From an uncultured Acetatifactor sp. (GTDB lineage: Bacteria > Bacillota > Clostridia > Lachnospirales > Lachnospiraceae), in assembly GCA_910587755.1 (NCBI GenBank), contig CAJUNZ010000053.1, forward strand, positions 1 through 20,460: a DNA stretch of 20,460 nt. The letters run 5' to 3'. The notes below the pieces were generated by a model. That model ran no database searches and was not told the origin of the DNA. It saw only the letters and a program-made list of their open reading frames with translations. Of the stretch, positions 7,387 to 14,700 are shown one piece after another. The first letter of the stretch is position 1, and the number at the start of each line of letters is the position of its first letter. Position numbers and translations under genes: made by a program.

Positions 7387-9006
7387 TCACTCCATCTCTG
7401 CCATGGCATCGGTGACAAATTTGTCCACCGTAATTTTCCATTCTTCCACCATGGCCAGGCCGGTTTTGCGAGCCTGTCTGGCAAATTTTCCAATCCGCCG
7501 AAGCTGTTCCTCCCTGCTGCCGTATTTCAGCACAATTCCCCCATAGTACACCGGCAGGGCGGCAGTTTCCACCCGGAAGAGAACCTCTTCATCCCCCTGA
7601 ACCAGGGCCGCAGCCTGCTCAAACAAAGCTTCATACTGCCGGAACGTTTCCTCCCGCAGGTAGGTGTCCTTTCCGTCCAAAGGTCCCCCAAAAATGTTCA
7701 GTTCTCCGCCTGCTTTCTCCATCTCGTCGTGAATCAGGTCAATGTACTGCAGGATCAGAGGCCCCGCCTGTTTATAATAGCCTTTCAGAAAATCCAGCAT
7801 GACTTCCCGCTCATCCACCTGAGGATTCCACATCAGTTTAGCCAGAAGATATCCCCGCAGTTCATGGAACTCTCCCCCGATCTCCCGGTTGCACTGGCTG
7901 AACAGAGAGCGGACATGATTCTCCACAAAAAAACGGATATTTGGCCCCAGGACACGGAGGTTCGGGAACGGGCTCACCAGGTTGCGGAACTGAATGCAGT
8001 AGTCCCACAGGAACACATTTTGGCAGATTTCTTTCCAATCCAGAAGTTCCTTGCGGGAGCCGGTGGATTTTTCATCCGTCTCAATGGGCAGCCCCCGGTT
8101 CGCCTCTATGTTGCAGAGCATAATATGGACATTTTCGGCAGGGCGGGTCATGGCCGGAGCCTTCCGGGTGTACCAGTATGCCAGAGTGGAGATGACTTTA
8201 TCCGGAAAATGCGCACCGATACGGTTGACAAAATCCAGCACCGATCCCATGGGAGAGCCGTCCCTCCGGTTCCTCTCGCGGCATTTCTCGCACTGACAGT
8301 ACGCATCATTGTCATTCTGGGAGACGGACCAGTATCTGGCACCGGGCTTCTCCGCCATATGCTTTTTCAGGTTCGCAAGAACGATCTCAAACACTTCCGG
8401 ATTGGACAGGCAGAGCTGAGACTTTTCTCCTATGCGCTTTCCCTCATAGAGGGCAAAATACTCCGGATGTTCCTGAAAATACTGTTCCGGAGGACAGAGG
8501 GTGTAAAAAGAATGACACCAGAATCCCCAGCTCTCCTCCCGTTTGGAGCTTGGCGTCATCTTGTGTTTTTCCGCAAATTCCACGTCGCTGAAATCCCGGT
8601 ACAGAATCTCCCGGTACTCCAGAACAGGGGAACAGGAATATTCCTCAAAGCACACCCTCAGGCTGGCGTCAAAGGGAATGTACTCGCAGGTGCGGGTGTA
8701 ATACCGACAGCCTGCCACCCGCTCCAGCCAGTCGTAGACGGCATACACCATGGCCTGCTCATTTGCAGCCTCGATCTCAATATCTTTGTCAAAAATACGG
8801 TAGCGAAAGCCCTCCGGGCCGTGTTCCCCGTTTTTTAACACTATGCTTGGTTCCACGGTGGTGGTCTCCCGAACCGTAAATACCGCGTCGGTGATCTTCC
8901 CCAGGTATTCCGCCAGAATTCCCGCCGCCCGCTTGTACTCCCTGGCCACGATCACAACAGCTGCTTTTTTGTTTTCTGCAATACAGATGGGTTTGCTGTA
9001 ATTCAT
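7387..9006 (-). CDS. DUF4838 domain protein, putative carbohydrate-active enzyme
   Basis: A 539-aa protein without signal peptide or membrane segment, so probably cytoplasmic. Residues 1 to about 115 resemble the small domain that precedes the barrel in GH20 and alpha-glucuronidase-like enzymes (RAAGILAEYLGKIT, then YAVYDWLERVAGCRYYT). The central part carries the DUF4838 signature SQNDNDAYCQCEKC at 229-242, followed by GSVLDFVNRI. DUF4838 proteins are found with glycan-degrading genes but have no settled reaction. ATG 9006 has a TAGGAG ribosome binding site 8 bases upstream and a plausible promoter further up. It is the first gene of the minus-strand unit DUF4838, decayed AAA gene, NUDIX, SDR-GNAT. 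The 52-base gap to the next start has no terminator, so co-transcription is likely. Confidence 0.85.
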   Translation of the reverse strand: MNYSKPICIAENKKAAVVIVAREYKRAAGILAEYLGKITDAVFTVRETTTVEPSIVLKNGEHGPEGFRYRIFDKDIEIEAANEQAMVYAVYDWLERVAGCRYYTRTCEYIPFDASLRVCFEEYSCSPVLEYREILYRDFSDVEFAEKHKMTPSSKREESWGFWCHSFYTLCPPEQYFQEHPEYFALYEGKRIGEKSQLCLSNPEVFEIVLANLKKHMAEKPGARYWSVSQNDNDAYCQCEKCRERNRRDGSPMGSVLDFVNRIGAHFPDKVISTLAYWYTRKAPAMTRPAENVHIMLCNIEANRGLPIETDEKSTGSRKELLDWKEICQNVFLWDYCIQFRNLVSPFPNLRVLGPNIRFFVENHVRSLFSQCNREIGGEFHELRGYLLAKLMWNPQVDEREVMLDFLKGYYKQAGPLILQYIDLIHDEMEKAGGELNIFGGPLDGKDTYLREETFRQYEALFEQAAALVQGDEEVLFRVETAALPVYYGGIVLKYGSREEQLRRIGKFARQARKTGLAMVEEWKITVDKFVTDAMAEME

Positions 9007-9086
9007 TTTTACGGCTCCTATTATTCTTCGCGATTCTCTTCTTTTTGTTTTCTTTTTACTTTCTATACTATTCTGCTTTCAATTTG

Positions 9087-9115
9087 ATTTTATCAGGTCT
9101 GTTCATAAGACACAA
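9087..9115 (-). promoter_or_regulatory. Candidate promoter for the DUF4838 operon
   Basis: On the minus strand TTGTGT (9110-9115) is followed after 17 bases by TAAAAT (9087-9092). The -10 box is good and the -35 box is weak. It lies about 80 bases upstream of the DUF4838 start and is divergent to the promoter at 9160-9188. Confidence 0.45.
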
Positions 9116-9159
9116 GAAAGAATTTATGAACTTCCCAACACATTTTCTTTTTGTCTTTA

Positions 9160-9188
9160 TTGATTTGCCTGAGGCAATGTGCTATATT
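9160..9188 (+). promoter_or_regulatory. Promoter of the FlxA-like gene with a palindrome in its spacer
   Basis: TTGATT (9160-9165) is followed after 17 bases by TATATT (9183-9188). The spacer holds a perfect inverted repeat, TTGCC-TGA-GGCAA (9165-9177), a possible operator or an incidental hairpin. The start codon lies about 66 bases downstream. The region is shared with the divergent DUF4838 promoter, so one regulator could affect both. Confidence 0.55.
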
Positions 9189-9254
9189 ATTTTTATCAAC
9201 AACTTTTCGGGTGAACTTTAAATTGGTCAAAGCACAGTGGAAGGAGATGAAAAT

Positions 9255-9968
9255 ATGGGTATGGCGGGAATGAATGCATCGGTGGGCAGCCGTATACCGT
9301 CAAAAAGCGGCATGTCGTCAGGCCAGTCCGCATGGGACGGCCGTGGAAGCAGTATCCGCAGTCAGATCAAGCGTTTACAGGAAGAAGTGAAAAGTGTCTC
9401 CAAAGACGATCAACTGTCCGAAGAGCAAAAATCAAAGCGGACGCAGGCCCTGCAGAGGGAAATACAGGATCTGAACAGCCAGCTGAGGAAGCAGCAGTTA
9501 GAGAAACGGCAGGAAGATCTCCAAAAGAAGCAGGAGAAGACCACGCCGGATACGCAGAAAGCAAAAGTGCAGGGAACGGAAACCCAGAAGGCAGAAGCAC
9601 AGGGAACAGAGACCCAGAAGGCAGATAAAAAAGGTACTGCTGAGGGCCAGAAAATGTTTGGCAGCGAACAGTTAGGCGTGATCATTACCATCTCTCTGTC
9701 AAAAGACCAGGTCTCATACCTGAAAAACATGCAGAAAGATCTGGAAAAACAGCAAAAGGCCGCTGGATCGGAGGAAGAGAAGGACAATATCCGGCATAAA
9801 ATCGTATTTACAGAAGAGGGCATTAAAAACACCAAGAAAGAGAACAAGTTTGGAACCGGTGTCATTTTGGATGGAAAAAAGGCAGAGGATACCCACACCC
9901 AGCCTGAAAGAAAAATATCCCTAAACCAAAATGATCCATTTGGGAATGTTTCTGTTGTCATAAGATAA
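9255..9968 (+). CDS. FlxA-like coiled-coil protein
   Basis: A 237-aa hydrophilic protein with no signal peptide. Residues about 32-95 (SIRSQIKRLQEEVKSV...LSEEQKSKRTQALQREI) have the heptad pattern and wording of FlxA-like proteins, small coiled-coil proteins of unclear function. Residues 97-130 are a low-complexity Thr/Gln/Lys/Glu linker with two 10-residue repeats. The rest has a short hydrophobic strand (LGVIITISLS) and a second helix (SYLKNMQKDLEKQQ), without known motifs. The start is ATG 9255, 8 bases after AAGGAG; a GTG at 9237 would put that site inside the gene. It reads opposite to its left neighbours and has its own promoter and a hairpin downstream. No partner is evident, and a flagellar role is not supported by the context. 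Confidence 0.75.
   Translation: MGMAGMNASVGSRIPSKSGMSSGQSAWDGRGSSIRSQIKRLQEEVKSVSKDDQLSEEQKSKRTQALQREIQDLNSQLRKQQLEKRQEDLQKKQEKTTPDTQKAKVQGTETQKAEAQGTETQKADKKGTAEGQKMFGSEQLGVIITISLSKDQVSYLKNMQKDLEKQQKAAGSEEEKDNIRHKIVFTEEGIKNTKKENKFGTGVILDGKKAEDTHTQPERKISLNQNDPFGNVSVVIR
9567..9626 (+). repeat. Two-copy 30-bp in-frame repeat in the FlxA-like gene
   Basis: Two adjacent 30-base units encode xQGTETQKAE and AQGTETQKAD, with a degenerate related segment (PDTQKAK) before them. The unit length keeps the frame. This is a hydrophilic linker repeat. Confidence 0.8.
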
Positions 9969-9990
9969 CGCCATATGCATTTCAATGGCA

Positions 9991-10022
9991 GGGACGGCCG
10001 CCCTGTTTTAGGCGGTCGTCCC
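9991..10022 (+). terminator. Probable terminator of the FlxA-like gene
   Basis: GGGACGGCCGCC (9991-10002) pairs with GGCGGTCGTCCC (10011-10022) in a 12-pair GC-rich stem with one G-T pair and an 8-base loop. It starts 23 bases after the stop. No T run follows directly. A second small hairpin (TCCCTT 10033-10038 with AAGGGA 10047-10052) and then CTTTTTT lie downstream, so the two together may terminate. Confidence 0.6.
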
Positions 10023-10201
10023 ACATGGAGATTCCCTTCTTTTATAAAGGGACCCAGAATTATTCTTTTTTCAACTTTCAACTCTCAGGAAATTATTAAA
10101 ATGCCATCATATCTTTTCACCAAACAGTGATAATGAGATCAATATATTCTGCAGAAATAAGTTGTCATAAACTTTATCGGTTTAACAGCAAAGGGGGAAT
10201 T

Positions 10202-11558
10202 ATGTTTTTTATTTGTATTATGCTAATCTTATTTATTTCTTCTTTTAATCTACTCTTATCAATGCTGATTGGAAAAGAGTATCAATATCTCTTTGGTCTA
10301 TGAAGAAGGAAATATATTTGGGTGTCTGCTTTTAATGCTGATTACGGTGGTTCTGTATTTCATACTCTTAATCATAAAAACTTGCAAAAATCAGCTTTAA
10401 AATTGGCAGCAGGATCAGAAAAGAGTTAATGACATGCATGCTGAATGCGGATGAAATCACCTTAAAACAACAGGGCCATGGAGAAATAAGCGAATTGGTG
10501 GAACAGGATATTGAGAATGTTTCAAAGTCGTTCCAGGAGAGCTTTTTGCCCATAGTTTCCGGCATGCTCCAGTTTATCATTGTCCTAGCATATGGTTTAA
10601 CGCATTCTTTTCTGTTGGTGGCCGCGATTATGGCGTTGACAGTGATCTCTGTTATCCTGCCCAAAATATTTTCCCCAAAAATATACCGGGGTTATGAAGA
10701 AATTACAAAAATGCAGGAGTTAAGCCGGGAGGGTATTAAAATGACAATATTGTCCTTCCAGGATGTGCATACTGCGAAAGAAAACAGCTTTATTGAAAAA
10801 CTGGCAGAAAAGGATTTTCACATTTTAAAAGAAAAGCAATATCAGTATGAAAGAGAAGTAATTCTGTTTGATGTAATCAGTGCAGGGCTTGGTCTATTTA
10901 CAACGATCCTGTGGATCGGCTTGGGAATCATATTTATCACAATTTCTCTTATGATAATTCTGCTGTGATTTCGGATTAAAGTATGGAAATAAAGTTTCCG
11001 GGGAAAATACTTTTGGATGGGGAGAGCGGCTGTGGAAAAAGCACGCTTTTGAAACTGATGTGCGGTTTATACCAGCCTGAATCGGGAGAAGTAATTCTGT
11101 TCGCCGGAAGCAATAAAATATCCGGTGAAAAACTTACAGAATATATCAGTTATGTTGAACAGGCCTCTGTTATCATTAATGGCACCCTGGAAGAAAACAT
11201 ATTATTTGGTGATTACTGGGATTCGATTGATACCGGCCGCAGGCATAAAATTTTGGAAGACGCCGTAAAAAAAGCAGAGCTGCAGGAATTTTCCAAAAGC
11301 CTTAAGGAAGGAAAAGATACGATTCTTGGCAGCGGTGGAAGGCAGCTTTCATTTGGAGAAAAACAAAGAATTTCTATTGCCAGGGCATTGGCTAAGCCGC
11401 ATAAAATTCTTATCATGGATGAACCGACGGCACATATTGACGAACAGACAGAGAATAAGATACTTGAGAATATTTTATCCTCTGACGAGAACACGATTAT
11501 AGTTACACACAGGGAGCGGGTAAAAGAAAAATTTGACAACAGAATTTACGTTAGGTAG
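10202..11558 (+). pseudogene. Decayed ABC exporter (fused membrane and ATPase domains)
   Basis: The remains of one half-size ABC exporter lie in four frames in the order expected. An AAGGGGG ribosome binding site precedes ATG 10202, which opens the first membrane helix and ends at a TGA at 10301. The second helix continues in the next frame to a TAA at 10398. The main membrane domain is in a third frame (about 10381-10968). The ATPase domain is open at 10983-11558, with Walker A GESGCGKST, signature LSFGEKQR, Walker B ILIMDEPTA and VTHR. Between membrane domain and ATPase, YGNKV (the A-loop region) is in yet another frame, and the usual linker is missing. Two frameshifts plus a deletion make a functional exporter very unlikely. 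The substrate is unknown. Fragments at 10429-10968 and 10983-11558 could be called as separate genes, but they belong to one broken gene. Confidence 0.85.
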
Positions 11559-11632
11559 AAATTTACTGCCTTGACCTGTTGTGGGGACAGAAGCATCGGC
11601 GCATTCTGTTACCACGTTAAGCTATTACCAGA

Positions 11633-11694
11633 AGAAAGGATAGAAAAAAGAATAAAAGAAAAAGAAACAATACAATCGTTTTTCTATCCTTTCT
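11633..11694. terminator. Long inverted repeat at the convergent gene ends, probable shared terminator
   Basis: AGAAAGGATAGAAAAA (11633-11648) is a perfect inverted match of 11679-11694 (16 pairs), around a 30-base A-rich loop. It lies between the end of the plus-strand ABC pseudogene and the stop of the minus-strand helicase gene (TAG at 11717-11719), so it could end both transcripts. The stem is AT-rich and the loop long, so it is not a classical terminator; the scar of a mobile element is an alternative. Confidence 0.5.
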
Positions 11695-11716
11695 GAGATA
11701 GTATTTGCAGCCTACT

Positions 11717-14700
11717 CTACACCAAAAACAGCTTTGTCCGAATGATCTCATCCGCTTTGGGCAGCGCAACCTTCAGAAGTTTATCCCCAAGGGAAATGGT
11801 CCCGCCTGGCAGTAACTCACTGTTTTCACTCCACATAACCGGATATGCGGCAATCCTGCATCTTTTCCTCCCATACTCCACAAAGAGCTCCTTTCCGTTG
11901 CCCACAATCTTATATTCCGCTCCCAGGGCGTTAAGGGGTTCAAGCAGTTTTTTCTGTTCATTGTAAGGCAGCTCCGGCGGAAGTCCGGAATTTTCACACC
12001 ACTCCAGCAGTTCCAATGCCGCAAACCGATCCAGCAGGCCATGGACACGCTGATTCCAATAGTGCATCAGACACTCATGACAGGCGCTGTCGCACCCGGC
12101 ATGGCAGCTCTGCAAAATCTTTTTTGTCTCCTGCATCAGCTCTTCCGTTCTCTCCCCCAGAGCGGAACAGTATCCGGCCCCGCTGGAAAGACTGTCAAAC
12201 AAAAAGATATCCACATACGCCCCCATCCCATCTTCCGTATACCGCAGCCGGTATCCGCTTTTGATCTCATGAAACTCAATGTCCAACAGACGTCCTCCTG
12301 CCAGGGTCATGGCCTCTGCCAGAGTCTGCCCCGCTCTCCGCACCCAAAAACCGCCGGGATTGGCATTGATCTGCTCTGTATCAAGGGCAATCTCATACAC
12401 CACCATATCCGTTCTGAACTGATTTCCAAGGTAGGTATTGACAGCACTTCCCGCCGGATGCATACAGTTATAATTTGTATAGGGATGACGATATGGTTTG
12501 TAAATTTTTCCAAGAGCAGCTTCATCATTGCCGGGGACCGCCGCACCGCAGTCCCGGCAGACCATAAAACCTGTGGCTTTAGGTCCTTTGTTCAGAATGA
12601 TCAACGGGTCATTGGCTCTTTTAGAGAAACGAAGATTATCAAAACCTTTGACTGTTCTCATCTCACTCTCTTTGGGCGTAATAGAATAGCAGGGTTCCTC
12701 CGCATAGGACATCTCGGCCTCCACCCCAGCCCCTCTTGCGCTTTTGCCGTTGACAGGCGCAAAACCCCAGGGTTTTAACATCTTTTGCCGCTGAATTGTC
12801 CCTTTTCCACAAAAAGGACATTGGCTCTGAGCCTGGAGCCCCATCCAATTGCAGGCAGGGTCATTACAGTAATACAGATCTCTAAAGTATTCCCTGCTTT
12901 TGCTGTCGAAAAAAGGTCTGGCAGGATGTTCCTGTCCTTCCTGGCGGAACTTGGAGTGAAAACTGTAAATTCCCCCTGATTTATAGGTATTCTTATTTAT
13001 CACAACCAGCCGTCCAGGTGCATATTCGCTGATGGCCATATCCAAAGGACGCTCTGGTTTCTGAACAATCTTCTTCCCCTTTTCATCTTCCACATAGAAC
13101 CCAACCACATCCCTTGGAAAGGAGTAAGTAGGAAAAATTCCCCGTTCAAGGAAGGTGTCCAGCACGGTCTTTTCCTGATGTTCATCATCCTGATATTCCT
13201 CTGGGAATTCCTCCACATTTTTCCTCAGCTCTTCCAGCCGGTCCAGGATTTCCTTTTTATATTCCTTCACACTGAAATGGACCTCCTCCGGAACAAGTGT
13301 CTCTCTGTCAAAATCCCCCTCTTCCTTCCCGCTGATAAATCGCCTGAACTTCTCATACTCTGACTGAAAAAAACTGCAGATGCGTTCTTCATCGGCGCCC
13401 GTTCCCCTGCTGTCAAAAAATTCCGTGGCACAGATCACATTCAAATGCCGGTATGCCAGCTTTTTATTGTCAACATCAATCCAGGGCCTCCGCGGAGCGC
13501 CGGAGATAATTTTTTCAGGATTATGAAAATAGTAGCTGTCATGGGGTCTGTTGTCCGTATAGGTGACAATGGTGGAGATGGATGCGCTTCTCCGGCCTGC
13601 GCGGCCTGCACGCTGTTGATAGTTTTCCCGCATGGGAGGAATATTCCTCAGTCCGACCGCCGTCAGGGAGCCAATATCAATTCCCACCTCCATGGTGGTG
13701 GTACAACTTAATATATCCACCGGGCAGTCATTGTCCACATGAACATTCTGAAATCTCATCTCAAAGTCTTCTGTGGTTGACCAGGTTTTATGCCTCTGGT
13801 CCTTGTGGGAAAGCTGTGCCGTGTGTTCTTCGGTATTGATACGTGTCATATGCACCTGAGGGTCCCCATGTATGGCTCCCAGCACAGGAGCCCGCCAGAA
13901 CTTGATTCCATCAAAGTCTTCCTGAGTCATAAGCCCAGGACTTCCCTTCCCGCAGTGTGCGCATTTTCCCCACAGAGTGAACGGAAACACGCCGCTGCAC
14001 CGGGGACATTTATACCAGTCATGTTCTTCCCCAAACCGCAGCGCAATCAATTCCAGATTTAGAAACATGGCAGATGTATGGTCCCCCTGAGCAAGATATT
14101 TTCCCAGCTGCCTGTTTACCACCTCTGTCTGTTCCTTGGACAGCCCCTGGGACTCCAGCACTTTCCTGATTCTCACCGGCAGTTTAAACTCACTCTCCAT
14201 GCCAAACCGAGGGTATGAAGTAATATCCCGCCGCACATCGTTGTCAATCTCACATCCCAGGGCATATTGGGAAGTCATAATCTCCATGGCCCAGGCGGCA
14301 AAGAGTACCTTAAACTCCTCCAGAGACATCTCAATCTCCGCCGTCTCCAGCTCCTCAAAGATCTCCTCAAAGGTCTCCCCGTCAATATCACACGGTTCCA
14401 CCCAGCATAGCCCCGCGTCTGTCAGAGACCGGACACTGCTGCACAGCTGCCGCAGAAGATGCTCATAGTACTGATCGGGCTTATGCTTAAAATACTTTCT
14501 CATGACGGTGTCATACCTTATTTTATCTTTCTTTTTCTTATATATCTCCTCCATCTTCCTCAAATCTTCCAGCAGTTCCTTCTCGTTGTTCCCATAAAAA
14601 AATCTAAGCCCTTTCTCATGGGCAACCTTTAAAAAGACAGCATACAACATGTCCAATGTGGGAAGTTTATTGTTCCTGGCCGCCCATTCCTGAAGTTCGC

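Noticed and set aside
7333..8838. A 501-codon open frame on the plus strand
   Set aside because: It lies wholly antisense to the DUF4838 gene, has no ribosome binding site or recognisable family, and its length follows from the codon bias of the real gene.
9255..9968. Flagellar gene
   Set aside because: FlxA-like naming reflects coiled-coil resemblance only; no flagellar or chemotaxis gene is nearby.
11633..11694. Insertion sequence ends
   Set aside because: No transposase or target-site duplication was seen; the repeat is short and fits a gene-end structure.
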